Assembly (NCBI GenBank): GCA_963771305.1
Contig: CAVYTS010000030.1
Span: 1-64,000, forward strand
Source of the DNA: CAJCIT01 sp963771305
GTDB taxonomy: Bacteria; Acidobacteriota; Terriglobia; Bryobacterales; Bryobacteraceae
Length of the DNA: 64,000 nucleotides
Reading direction: 5' to 3'
Under the pieces are notes generated by a model. It saw only the letters and a list, made by a program, of their open reading frames with translations. It was not told the origin of the DNA and did not search any database. The position numbers and the translations under genes are program-made. Shown here one piece after another: positions 33,535 to 42,721 of the stretch (its first letter is position 1; each line of letters begins with the position of its first letter).

Positions 33535-36500
33535 TTGATGGCGATCAAAAAGAAACAGGTTGCGCGGCGGCCTGAAGCGAAAGCAGGCGAGCAGACAATT
33601 GCGTTCCCGATCGTAGGCATTGGCGCCTCGGCAGGCGGCTTCGAAGCTTTTGCTGAAATGGTCAGCGTCTTGCCGGTGGATACCGGGATGGCGTTTGTGT
33701 TGATACAACACCTGGATCCGACCCACGAAAGCATGCTGGCGCACCTGTTGGCGCGGAAGTCGAAGCTGCCCGTGAATCAGGTCACCGATGGGATGGTTAT
33801 CGAGCCCAACCATGTATACGTGATTCCTCCGAATGCGCAGATGGGAGTTCGGAATGGAGCGCTCGAATTAGTGAAGCGTGCACCGGCCGGCGAAAGAAAT
33901 ATGCCGATCGACCATTTCTTCCAGTCGTTGGCGGCCTATAGAAAAGACGGCGCGATTGGCGTGATCCTTTCGGGAACTGCGACGGACGGCACTTTCGGGC
34001 TTGAATCGATTAAGGCCGAAGGAGGGATTGCATTTGCCCAGGATGAAGAATCGGCCAAATACTTTGGGATGCCGGCGAGTGCGATCAGTACAGGCTGTGT
34101 CGATTTTGTCTTGCCGCCGAAGAAGATCGCCGTCGAATTGTCGCGAATCGGCCGGGATGCTCGATCGAGCCCGCTATTCGCGAGTCCGTCGACGGCACTC
34201 CCGGCATCGGCCGATAGTGATCTTCGCAAACTCCTTCAGCTGATCCGCATTGCCGACGGCGTGGACTTCACCCACTACAAAGCAAGCACAATACACCGCC
34301 GAGTTTTGCGGCGCATGCTTCTGAAGAAGATCGCCAGCATTCGAGAATATCTGGAATATCTGCGACACAATGGAGCAGAACTCTCGGCTCTGCACGAAGA
34401 CCTTCTGATTCATGTAACGAGCTTCTTTCGAGAGCCGGAGACATTCGATGTTCTAAAGAGCCAGATTCTTCCAAGGCTGCTGGAGGGAAAGGGCGACGGT
34501 CAGCCACTCCGCGTCTGGGTTCCTGGCTGTTCGAGCGGAGAAGAGGCATACTCGATCGCGATCGTCATATCCGAGCATCTCGGAGACCGGAAACGCAAGA
34601 TACCTGTCCAGATCTTTGCAACCGATGTCAGCGATCGGTCTATCGAACACGCCCGGGCTGGGATCTATGCCGGATCAACCCTGGTGGGCGTTGGCTCGGA
34701 ACGCATGCGGCAGTTCTTCTCGGGATCGAACGGGAGTCACCGCGTGGTCCAATCTATTCGTGACATGTGCACATTCGCACGTCAAGATCTGATTCAGGAT
34801 CCACCTTTTTCCCGCATCGATCTGATCAGCTGCCGGAACGTCTTGATTTACCTGGAGCCTATTCTTCAGAAGGGGGTAGCCGCCGCGTTTCATTATGCCT
34901 TGAACAGCAATGGAGTTCTTCTTCTGGGCAAGTCGGAGAGCTTAACCGCGTTCCCCGACCTGTTTGCTCCCTTGCAAAAAAAGAGCAGGTTCTTCAAAAA
35001 GAACGTGGTGGCAAACAACCCGCAGTTCCAGGCTGCGGTCGCAAACTACGATCGAGCGGTGTTACGAGAGAAGGCGGCCAAACCCGCGAAGCCAGTCGTG
35101 GACCTGCAAAGAGAAGCAGACCGCATCGTGTGGAACCGGTACGCTCATGCCGGCATTATCGTTGACGACAACCTGCATATACTCCACTTCCGCGGCGATA
35201 CCAGCCCCTACCTGGCTCCTGCCTCGGGGGCGGCGAGCCTCAACTTATTAAAGATGATCAAGGGGAGTATCCTGGTTGACTTACGCGCCGCTTTCCGGCA
35301 GGCCAGGAAAGAGAATACACCGGTCCGGCGAGAAGGAATCCGAATGACTTCCGGCGGCCAATCGCGGGAGGTTTCCCTCGATGTAGTGCCGCTCTCTTCG
35401 GTGGAGGCGCCCGAGCGCCAGTTCCTGATTTTATTGGAAGAGGCGGCGCAATCCGCATCCGACACCAAGACGGCCGACGAGGCCGCGATATCAAAGGAAG
35501 ATATTCCACAGGCCGTGCGGCTCGAGCAGGAACTGATGGCGACCAGGGAGTATTTGCAGGCAATCATCGAAGAACAGGAGACCACAAATGAGGAGCTCAA
35601 GGCTTCCAATGAAGAGGCCCTGTCAAACAACGAAGAGTTGCAAAGCACCAATGAGGAGCTCGAAACTGCCAAGGAGGAATTGCAGTCAACCAACGAAGAG
35701 TTGGTGACGCTGAGCGAACAGCAAACGTCTCGCAATGTCGAGCTTAATCATTTGAACGATGACTTGAGAAACGTGCTCGAGGGCATCGAGATTCCGATCC
35801 TGATGCTGGATAATGACCGGCGCGTACGGCGCTTCACGCCGGCGGCGGAGAGGTTGTTCAACCTGCTGCCTAGCGACGTGGGCCGGCCGATTCAAAACCT
35901 CAGGCCCAACCTGGACTTATCCGATTTGGGCCCACTCATCTCCCGGACTACCGATTCACTCTCGCCGCATCAGCAACAGGTGACCGATCTGCAAGGCCGG
36001 CGGTACCTGATGACCGTCCGTCCGTATCGGAGCTCGAACGGCCAAATCGACGGAGTGCTCATTGCGTTGGAAGATGTCGAGACGTTGACACGCAGTCTCG
36101 ATGAGACGCGGCGGGCTCGCGATCTTGCCAATGGCATCGTTGAGACGGCGCGCGAAATCCTGGTGGTGCTTGACTCGAGGTTACGCGTGGTCACGGCAAA
36201 CCACGCTTTCTATGATTTATTTGACGTTTCGACAACCAAAGTCGAGGAACAATCCATTTTTGATCTCGGCGGACGTGACTTCGACAATCCTGAGCTGCGC
36301 GAACTGCTCGAAAAGATTCTGCCCCAGAAGACCCAATTCAGCGATTTCAGGCTAACCCATTTATTCCCAAAAACCGGACGGCGAACATTGCTGCTAAACG
36401 GGCGGCGGCTGGAATCGGGAAGCGACGAATTGGGAATGATCCTGCTCGCCATGGAGGACGTCACCGTGAAGGAGGAAGCGGCGGAGACGCTGCAGCAAAA

Positions 36501-37167
36501 CCAGGATCGCCTGAGAGACCTGGCCACCGGACTGCTCACGGCCCAGGAGGAGGAGCGGCGCAGGATTTCTCGCGAACTTCACGATGACCTGAACCAGAGA
36601 TTGGCGATGCTCACCGTGGAGTTGGAAACGCTCGAGAAGGATCCGCTCTCGTCAGCCGACGTAACCCGGGCCCGGCTCGCCGCACTTCGAGCCCGAACGG
36701 AGGCCATCTCCGATGACGTGCGCCGGACGGCTCACCAGCTCCATCCATCTATGGTCGATCACCTTGGGCTTCCAGCGGCCCTGCGGTCATTGTGCGACGA
36801 TGTTTCAAAACAAGAAAAGATCCGCGTTTCGTGCCGGGTCCGAAATATCAGCACTCCCATCCCGACGGAGATTGCATTATGTCTTTACCGCGTGGCCCAG
36901 GAGGCTCTTCGTAACGTTGCCACCCACTCGGGAGCTCCACGCGCAGCCCTGTCCCTGGTTCTGGTGAAGAATCGGATCCGGCTCGCGATTATTGACAGCG
37001 GCCAGGGCTTCAATCGCAGCGCGTCGTCGCACGCCAAGAGGGGCTTGGGAATCCTAAGTATGGAAGAGCGGGTGCGGCTGGTGGGCGGTTCGTTCACGCT
37101 GGACTCGAAGCCCGGTAAAGGTACCCATGTGGTGGTCGAAGTCCCGTTACCCAGAGAGATCTCCTGA
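33535..37167 (+). CDS. CheB-CheR-PAS-histidine kinase fusion
   Basis: A 1210-residue multi-domain signalling protein. Order: CheB methylesterase (catalytic Ser32 in GIGASAGG, His59 in LIQHLDPTHES, Asp151 in SGTATDGTFG); CheR methyltransferase at about 225-490 (SAM motif VWVPGCSSGEEAYS near 328, ISCRNVLIYL); a long Glu/Asn-rich coiled coil at about 664-745 (NEELQSTNEELE repeats); two PAS domains at about 746-985; and a NarX-type dimerisation/phosphoacceptor helix with His1016 in SRELHDDLNQR. The HATPase runs at about 1100-1205 (DSGQGF, RGLGILSMEERVRL). It has no receiver of its own; the NarL-type regulator gene overlaps its stop (TGATG), so that is the obvious phosphorelay partner. No chemoreceptor genes are nearby, so it is likely a gene-regulation rather than a flagellar pathway. 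Confidence 0.9.
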   Translation: MMAIKKKQVARRPEAKAGEQTIAFPIVGIGASAGGFEAFAEMVSVLPVDTGMAFVLIQHLDPTHESMLAHLLARKSKLPVNQVTDGMVIEPNHVYVIPPNAQMGVRNGALELVKRAPAGERNMPIDHFFQSLAAYRKDGAIGVILSGTATDGTFGLESIKAEGGIAFAQDEESAKYFGMPASAISTGCVDFVLPPKKIAVELSRIGRDARSSPLFASPSTALPASADSDLRKLLQLIRIADGVDFTHYKASTIHRRVLRRMLLKKIASIREYLEYLRHNGAELSALHEDLLIHVTSFFREPETFDVLKSQILPRLLEGKGDGQPLRVWVPGCSSGEEAYSIAIVISEHLGDRKRKIPVQIFATDVSDRSIEHARAGIYAGSTLVGVGSERMRQFFSGSNGSHRVVQSIRDMCTFARQDLIQDPPFSRIDLISCRNVLIYLEPILQKGVAAAFHYALNSNGVLLLGKSESLTAFPDLFAPLQKKSRFFKKNVVANNPQFQAAVANYDRAVLREKAAKPAKPVVDLQREADRIVWNRYAHAGIIVDDNLHILHFRGDTSPYLAPASGAASLNLLKMIKGSILVDLRAAFRQARKENTPVRREGIRMTSGGQSREVSLDVVPLSSVEAPERQFLILLEEAAQSASDTKTADEAAISKEDIPQAVRLEQELMATREYLQAIIEEQETTNEELKASNEEALSNNEELQSTNEELETAKEELQSTNEELVTLSEQQTSRNVELNHLNDDLRNVLEGIEIPILMLDNDRRVRRFTPAAERLFNLLPSDVGRPIQNLRPNLDLSDLGPLISRTTDSLSPHQQQVTDLQGRRYLMTVRPYRSSNGQIDGVLIALEDVETLTRSLDETRRARDLANGIVETAREILVVLDSRLRVVTANHAFYDLFDVSTTKVEEQSIFDLGGRDFDNPELRELLEKILPQKTQFSDFRLTHLFPKTGRRTLLLNGRRLESGSDELGMILLAMEDVTVKEEAAETLQQNQDRLRDLATGLLTAQEEERRRISRELHDDLNQRLAMLTVELETLEKDPLSSADVTRARLAALRARTEAISDDVRRTAHQLHPSMVDHLGLPAALRSLCDDVSKQEKIRVSCRVRNISTPIPTEIALCLYRVAQEALRNVATHSGAPRAALSLVLVKNRIRLAIIDSGQGFNRSASSHAKRGLGILSMEERVRLVGGSFTLDSKPGKGTHVVVEVPLPREIS

Positions 37168-37799
37168 TGTCTTTCCCCCGGCCACGGCTCCTGATGGCGG
37201 ACGACCACACCTTAGTCCTGGAAGGAATCCGCAAACTGTTAGAAACCGAGTTCGACCTGGTTGGAGTTGCGGACAACGGCTACAGTTTGCTGCGGGAAGC
37301 AGAACGACTTAAGCCCGACGTGATTCTGTTGGACATCTCCATGCCGCTGCTGAACGGGATTGAGGCTTGCCGGCAACTGGTGAAGTCGATGCCAGAGGCC
37401 AAGGTCATTTTCCTGACGATGCACGCCGATGTTGTGTATGTGGAGGAAGCTTTGCGTGCGGGTGGCGTCGGCTACATGTTGAAGCGCTCGGCTGTGACGG
37501 AGCTGTCGCTCGCAATCCAGTCCGTTCTCCGTGGCCAACGCTATGTGACACCACTAATCGACTGGAAGGAGTCCCGGCACCGATCCGATCAAGCGAACGC
37601 GGCAGGGTTGACACAGCGCCAGCGTGAGGTGCTCCAACTGGTGGCCGAGGGCTGTCCCAACAAGGAGATCGCTTCGAAGCTGCATGTGTCAGAAAAAACA
37701 GTGGATTACCACAAGTCGTGCATCAAGCGCGTGCTTAAGCTCAATTCAACAGCGGAGCTCACACAGTTCGCGATCAAACACCGCATTATCGGGGTCTAA
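37167..37799 (+). CDS. NarL/LuxR-family response regulator
   Basis: A 210-residue regulator. The receiver domain has acidic pocket residues in MADDHTLVLEG, phospho-acceptor Asp56 in ILLDISMP, and Lys in GYMLKRSAV. The C-terminal LuxR HTH is at about 145-205 (LTQRQREVLQLVAEGCPNKE, IASKLHVSEKTVDYHKSCIK). It should be phosphorylated by the CheB-CheR kinase whose stop codon overlaps its start. Targets are unknown. Confidence 0.92.
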   Translation: MSFPRPRLLMADDHTLVLEGIRKLLETEFDLVGVADNGYSLLREAERLKPDVILLDISMPLLNGIEACRQLVKSMPEAKVIFLTMHADVVYVEEALRAGGVGYMLKRSAVTELSLAIQSVLRGQRYVTPLIDWKESRHRSDQANAAGLTQRQREVLQLVAEGCPNKEIASKLHVSEKTVDYHKSCIKRVLKLNSTAELTQFAIKHRIIGV

Positions 37800-37986
37800 G
37801 TCACGCCCTTGGAGAGGACGTTGACACACTACCAGTTCCGACTCTTGAAACTATAGATTTCACTAGTTACGCCGAAGGTTTATCGCACATAGGATACAGG
37901 TGGGATTTCCACCTGTTTTCACGCAGCTGTTTAACACAAGTCCCGCTGTTTCTGATCGAACTGACTGAGGGCGAAGCACGGCGAAG

Positions 37987-39831
37987 ATGAAAACTGCCCG
38001 GCGGAACAACCTGTACGGTTTCGAATTCATTCCATTGGTGTGCGCGCTGTTGGTTGTGGTTTCGATCGGGTTGTTTTCCTATCGTACGTGGGTTCAACTC
38101 GGTATTCACAATCTCGAACTTGCCAGAACCCAACAGGTGGTTGACGGTTGCCACGACCTGCTTTCGTTGCTAAAGGACGCCGAGACGGGACAACGCGGGT
38201 ATCTGCTGACAGGCGACGAACAATACCTGGCGCCTTATCACGAAGCCCTGGTGGAAATACCGGCTCAGTTGGACTCCTTGAACTCGGCCGCCGTAGGCCG
38301 ACCCGACCAGATTCGACGGGTCGAACTGATGAGTCCCTTGGTTAACCAGAAGCTCGCGGAATTAGCGCAGACGATTGAGCTTCGCCGGAGCAAGGGGTTT
38401 GACCCAGCTCTGGCCATTGTCGCGAGCAATCGAGGGAAGGCGCTAATGGATCGCATACGCCAGCTATGCGGCGAAATTCAGGCCGCTTCTTATCGCCGCC
38501 TCGGAGCACTTGCCGACGAATCAAGATCCGACACCCGGCAACTGGGACTTATCGCCACCGCTGGTAGCATCGTCATCTTCTCGTTTCTTCTTGTCGCTAC
38601 GGTCATGATCCAAAGAGGACTGCGGCGCCGGCAACAACTCATCAACGAACTTCAAAAAAGCGAAAGCCAGACTCGAGAGGCGCGGGATTGGCTGCAAACG
38701 ACCATTGGGAGCATCGGAGACGGTGTGATTGCCACCGACGCCACCGGAAGGGTCACCTTCATGAACGCGATCGCCGAGTCGTTGACCGGATGGACGCAAG
38801 GCTCGGCGGCCGGCTTATTGCTGGATCAGATCTTCGTGATTAACAATGAAGAAACCGGAGCCAAGGTCGAGAATCCAGTAAGCAAAGCCTTACGCGAAGG
38901 CCAGGTCGTCGGACTATCCAATCACACCGCGCTCAGGGCGAAGGACGGCCGATCCACGCCAATCGATGACAGCGCTGCTCCAATACGTGACGCGGAAGGA
39001 GACGTCATCGGCGTGGTGTTGGTGTTTCGGGACATTGCAAAAAGGCGAGATGTGGAGCGCAGGGAACGACAAGCGGCTGACGCGCTCGCCAAGCACGCCG
39101 AATTGCTGGAGCAAACGAATGCCGAACTGCAGCAGTTTGGTTTCGCGGCAACCCATGACCTGCGGGAGCCGCTCAGGACGATCAGTATTTACACGGAACT
39201 GGTCCAGCGGGAAAGTGGCGCACAGCTCAATGGAAACAGCGCAGATTACTTGGGTGCGGTTGCCGCTGCGGCCCGGCGAATGAATCAACTCGTTGACTCC
39301 TTGCTGGAGTATTCGCAAGCCGGCGAGGTGGCCGACAGAACCCTACAGCCTCTGGAGATGGACGGGATCCTGGAGACAACTCTCAGCAACTTGACCAGCG
39401 CCATCGAGGAGAGCGGGGCGGTAGTCACCCACGATCATCTGCCAACCATCCTCGGGGACAAGATCCATCTTGCTCAATTGATGCAGAACTTAATAGGGAA
39501 CGCCATTAAATACCGGCGGGACACTCCGCCGCGCGTACACATCACAGCTGAGCAATGCGGCAGGGAATGCCTCCTTTCGATTTCGGACAATGGCGAAGGG
39601 ATCGATCCACAGTTCCAGGCTCAGGTGTTTGGACTGTTCAAGCGTCTGCACGGACAAGACAACCCGGGAAGCGGAATAGGTCTTGCTATCTGTAAGAGAA
39701 TCGTCGAGCGCCATGGCGGCAGGATCTGGGTCGAGTCGGAAGCCGGCAAGGGGTCGACATTCTACTTCACTCTGCCCACTGTCATGGAGGCTCGTCGCGT
39801 CCGAGTTGCCACCGCTGACTCGACCGCGTAA
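37987..39831 (+). CDS. CHASE3-PAS sensor histidine kinase
   Basis: A 614-residue membrane kinase. TM1 is at about 14-34 (PLVCALLVVVSIGLFSYRTW). A periplasmic CHASE3 domain follows (QQVVDGCHDLLSLLKDAETG, QRGYLLTGDEQYL), then TM2 at about 183-206 (LIATAGSIVIFSFLLVATVM) and a PAS domain at about 235-355 (IGDGVIATDATGRVTFMNAI). HisKA has His390 in AATHDLREPLRTI. The HATPase (N-box NLIGNAIKYR, G1 DNGEGI, G2 GSGIGLAICKRIV) runs to the end. It closely parallels the kinase at 52850-55261. No regulator is fused or adjacent on the same strand after it, so the partner is unknown. Confidence 0.9.
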   Translation: MKTARRNNLYGFEFIPLVCALLVVVSIGLFSYRTWVQLGIHNLELARTQQVVDGCHDLLSLLKDAETGQRGYLLTGDEQYLAPYHEALVEIPAQLDSLNSAAVGRPDQIRRVELMSPLVNQKLAELAQTIELRRSKGFDPALAIVASNRGKALMDRIRQLCGEIQAASYRRLGALADESRSDTRQLGLIATAGSIVIFSFLLVATVMIQRGLRRRQQLINELQKSESQTREARDWLQTTIGSIGDGVIATDATGRVTFMNAIAESLTGWTQGSAAGLLLDQIFVINNEETGAKVENPVSKALREGQVVGLSNHTALRAKDGRSTPIDDSAAPIRDAEGDVIGVVLVFRDIAKRRDVERRERQAADALAKHAELLEQTNAELQQFGFAATHDLREPLRTISIYTELVQRESGAQLNGNSADYLGAVAAAARRMNQLVDSLLEYSQAGEVADRTLQPLEMDGILETTLSNLTSAIEESGAVVTHDHLPTILGDKIHLAQLMQNLIGNAIKYRRDTPPRVHITAEQCGRECLLSISDNGEGIDPQFQAQVFGLFKRLHGQDNPGSGIGLAICKRIVERHGGRIWVESEAGKGSTFYFTLPTVMEARRVRVATADSTA

Positions 39832-40158
39832 CGCACCTCAGATGGCCGTAGGGCCGTGCCTGTGGGCCTCGTCAAATTACCCGCGTTGGCGTTTTCGTTC
39901 CATCGCAGAAACAACCGGTGCCCTCGTACCGAAGCTGCCGGCTGCATGCAGGGCCCTACGACTGTTGGATAGCCGCAGCCGGGAGTGTGACTCACTAGGC
40001 CGAACTTCTTGCGCCGGTTTGGGCTCCCTATGCGTTTAAGTCTTTGAACCATCAGCAGTTTCGCCAAAATAGAGCATCGTTACAACTCTAGTTTTGTACC
40101 CATGTATATTACTATATTTAATTTGTATTGTCAGGTTATTTGTGATAGTCATGTTCCC
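39832..40158. other. Gap with IS1634 left flank
   Basis: No gene is seen. It holds an AT-richer segment (40080-40150) that probably includes the left end and promoter of the IS1634-like element. The 8-mer TGTACCCA at 40095-40102 recurs at 41885-41892 beyond the transposase gene. Confidence 0.4.
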
Positions 40159-41892
40159 ATGTACGTGGAGACTGTCCCCAACCGCAACTCTCCTCCCGCT
40201 ATTCTCCTCCGTCAAGCCCAGCGGCTGGACGGCAAGGTTGTCAAAACCACTCTCGCCAATCTCTCCCACTGGCCTGCATCCCAGCTCGATTCTCTTCGAC
40301 GTGTCCTGAAAGGCGAATCTCTGGTTCCTTTGTCGGAAGCATTCCAGATTCAGCGCTCCTTGCCTCATGGTCATGTTGCCGCTGTCCTCGGCTCCCTTCG
40401 CCGGCTCGGTCTTGAGCCCATCTTGTCTCGCTCCCGTTGCCCCGAACGTGATTTGGTGGTGGCCTTGATCGTGGCTCGGATCCTTGCCCCATCCTCCAAA
40501 CTCGCCACCTGTCGCGGTCTCCGACAAGAAACGGCCACCTCTTCGCTTGGCTCCCTCCTCGGACTGGGTCACGACATTCAGGAGGCCCAACTCTACAATG
40601 CCCTGGATTGGCTGCTTACCCGCCAATCCAGCATCGAAAATGCTCTCGCCAAGCGCCACTTGTCAGACGGTTCTCTGGTCCTCTATGACCTCAGTTCCAC
40701 CTATTTCGAAGGCCGTCACTGCCCGCTGGCCCGCTTTGGCCATTCGCGCGATGAGCGCCGTGGTAATCTGCAGATCACCTTCGGACTGCTGACTGCCTCG
40801 GAAGGTCGCCCCATCGCAGTGGAAGTCTTCGAGGGCAATACAGGCGATCCCAAGACCGTCGCCTCGCAAGTCGACAAACTGCGGCTCCGTTTTGGCCTGA
40901 AGAAAGTGATCCTGGTCGGCGACCGCGGGATGCTGACTTCGGCACGCATCCGCGAAGACCTTAACCCGCATGCAGGTCTGCAATGGATCTCGGCCCTCAA
41001 GTCGGTCCAGATTCAGAAACTGATAACGGGAGGCGCACTGCAGTTGTCGTTCTTCGATCAACAGGACATGGCGGAAATCCAGCATCCATCCTTCCCAGGT
41101 GAACGCTTAATTGCCTGCCTCAACCCGCTGCTCGCTGAAGAGCGAACTCGTAAGCGTAATGAACTACTGGAGGCCACTGAAAAGCAGCTCAACAAAATTG
41201 TGAAATCTACTCAGCGAAAGAAAAAACCATTGCGCGGCCGCAGAGAGATCGGCCTGGCCGTGGGCCGCATTCTAGGCCGCTACAAGATGGGCAAACACTT
41301 CAAGCTGTTCATTGAGGATGACGGTTTTCGTTTCGAGCGCAAGCCGGACAACATTGAACGGGAAGCGGCCCTGGATGGCATTTACGTCATCCGCACCAAC
41401 GTTCCGGCCGAGGCACTCAGCAGCCAGAAGGTCGTCGGTCACTATAAGGGGCTTTCCGACGTCGAGCGCGCTTTCCGCAGTCTGAAGAGCGTGGATTTGA
41501 AGGTCCGCCCCATTTATCATTACCTGGCCGATCGAGTGCGGGCGCATGTTTTTTTGTGCATGCTGGCCTACTACGTTGAGTGGCACATGCGACGAGAGTT
41601 GTCTCCTTTGCTCTTCGACGACGACGAGGCGCAGGCGGCAGACGCCGCGCGCAGCAGCATCGTCAGTCCTGCCCAGCGATCGGACAAAGCCAAGCGCAAG
41701 GATGCCACCAAGATCACCGCTGATCACTTACCCGTGCACAGCTTTCAAACTCTGTTGAAAGATCTTGCCACCCTGACGCTCAACGAGGTTCGCGTCGGCG
41801 CTCAAAACCTCCGCCTGTTAGCCAATACAACACCCGTCCAACTGCGCGCTTTCCAATTACTCCAGGTCTCCGCGTCTTTGTAGCTGTACCCA
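40095..41892 (+). mobile_element. IS1634-family insertion sequence
   Basis: It contains an intact transposase. TGTACCCA occurs as an 8-bp direct repeat at both limits, compatible with a target duplication, but no inverted terminal repeats were identified just inside, so the ends are tentative. Confidence 0.5.
40159..41883 (+). CDS. IS1634-family transposase
   Basis: About 574 residues from ATG 40159 (an in-frame ATG at 40102 would add 19 AT-rich codons). It is a DDE_Tnp_1-type protein: the first Asp in LVLYDLSSTYFEG, the second in ILVGDRGMLTSARI, and the Y-(2)-R-(3)-E-(6)-K-type C-terminal motif in YKGLSDVERAFRSLKSVDLK. IYHYLADRVRAHVFLCMLAY follows. The frame is open and complete, so it may be active. 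The TAG stop at 41881 lies a few bases before the right direct repeat. Confidence 0.88.
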   Translation: MYVETVPNRNSPPAILLRQAQRLDGKVVKTTLANLSHWPASQLDSLRRVLKGESLVPLSEAFQIQRSLPHGHVAAVLGSLRRLGLEPILSRSRCPERDLVVALIVARILAPSSKLATCRGLRQETATSSLGSLLGLGHDIQEAQLYNALDWLLTRQSSIENALAKRHLSDGSLVLYDLSSTYFEGRHCPLARFGHSRDERRGNLQITFGLLTASEGRPIAVEVFEGNTGDPKTVASQVDKLRLRFGLKKVILVGDRGMLTSARIREDLNPHAGLQWISALKSVQIQKLITGGALQLSFFDQQDMAEIQHPSFPGERLIACLNPLLAEERTRKRNELLEATEKQLNKIVKSTQRKKKPLRGRREIGLAVGRILGRYKMGKHFKLFIEDDGFRFERKPDNIEREAALDGIYVIRTNVPAEALSSQKVVGHYKGLSDVERAFRSLKSVDLKVRPIYHYLADRVRAHVFLCMLAYYVEWHMRRELSPLLFDDDEAQAADAARSSIVSPAQRSDKAKRKDATKITADHLPVHSFQTLLKDLATLTLNEVRVGAQNLRLLANTTPVQLRAFQLLQVSASL

Positions 41893-42012
41893 GTAGGCGA
41901 CACCGCAAGATTGCGTAACTTCAATCATTGCTGTTGATTACCGCAAACTCCACAAAAGAAGTTCGGACTAGGAATTGCCCGCAGCAATGAATCGACGAGC
42001 GTAAATTGCGTC

Positions 42013-42699
42013 TTGACCGACTCCAAAAATGTTAATTGCGATGGCGACAGATTTCAGTGGCACTCGGGTTGCACGCTTAAGGAGTATGGCATCGACGGAA
42101 AAAACGTTGCCGGTGTACGAGAGGCCTTGCAAGATTGCCGCGAGTGTGACCTGTATCGGCATGCGACACAAGCCGTTCCGGGCGAGGGTCCCGAGTCCGC
42201 CTTGATTGTGTTTATCGGAGAACAACCGGGAGACGAAGAAGACCGGCAGGGACGCCCTTTCGTCGGGCCAGCCGGTCGCGTGTTAGATCGCGCCCTAGAA
42301 GAAGTGGGGATTAACCGGTCGGAAGTGTACGTTACGAACGCGGTGAAGCACTTCAAGTTCGAAGAGCGAGGCAAACGGCGGATCCACGAGAAACCGGCCG
42401 TGGGGGAATCAAAGGCGTGCAGGCATTGGTTAGAGGCCGAGCTTGCCGCCATCCGGCCGGCCATTATTGTGTGCCTGGGCGCCACTGCGGCCCAATCCGT
42501 TTTCGGACCTGATTATCGGGTAACAAAAGAGCGAGGGGTATTCGTGAAACATGACTGGGCTCCCCAAGCGACGTCGACGATTCATCCCTCCGCCATTCTG
42601 CGGGCTCCCCACGAGCAGCGCGAGACTGAATATCAGCGATTCGTTGGCGATCTGAAGAAGGTGAAGGTAGCCGTCGCCGGCAGGCCCCGACGGAGTTAG
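42013..42699 (+). CDS. udgX: UdgX-type uracil-DNA glycosylase (4Fe-4S)
   Basis: About 228 residues from TTG 42013 (no in-frame ATG is available; the first about 35 residues are not conserved, so the start is uncertain). It has family-4-like UDG motifs: GEQPGDEEDRQGRPFVGPAG and, near the C-terminus, TIHPSAILRA. Iron-sulfur cysteines are present at C42 and C45 (DCRECDLY) with later Cys in ESKACRHWL and IIVCLGATA. The diagnostic feature is the KRRIH loop (K121-H125, GKRRIHEKP), which in characterised UdgX proteins carries the His that bonds covalently to the abasic sugar after uracil removal. It should excise uracil and remain cross-linked to DNA. It is convergent with mlaD, just after the IS1634 element. 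Confidence 0.88.
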   Translation: MTDSKNVNCDGDRFQWHSGCTLKEYGIDGKNVAGVREALQDCRECDLYRHATQAVPGEGPESALIVFIGEQPGDEEDRQGRPFVGPAGRVLDRALEEVGINRSEVYVTNAVKHFKFEERGKRRIHEKPAVGESKACRHWLEAELAAIRPAIIVCLGATAAQSVFGPDYRVTKERGVFVKHDWAPQATSTIHPSAILRAPHEQRETEYQRFVGDLKKVKVAVAGRPRRS

Positions 42700-42721
42700 T
42701 TAGCCGCTGCGGAACGGCCAC

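Noticed and set aside
32349..33575. A 408-residue plus-strand open frame opposite the ISL3 transposase
   Set aside because: Antisense shadow of a GC-rich transposase gene; His/Pro/Arg-rich with no recognisable domain. Its last 80 codons are outside the transposase but match nothing I know.
39847..39961. Inverted 9-mers CGTAGGGCC/GGCCCTACG about 100 bp apart
   Set aside because: Too short and too far apart to distinguish from chance in GC-rich DNA.
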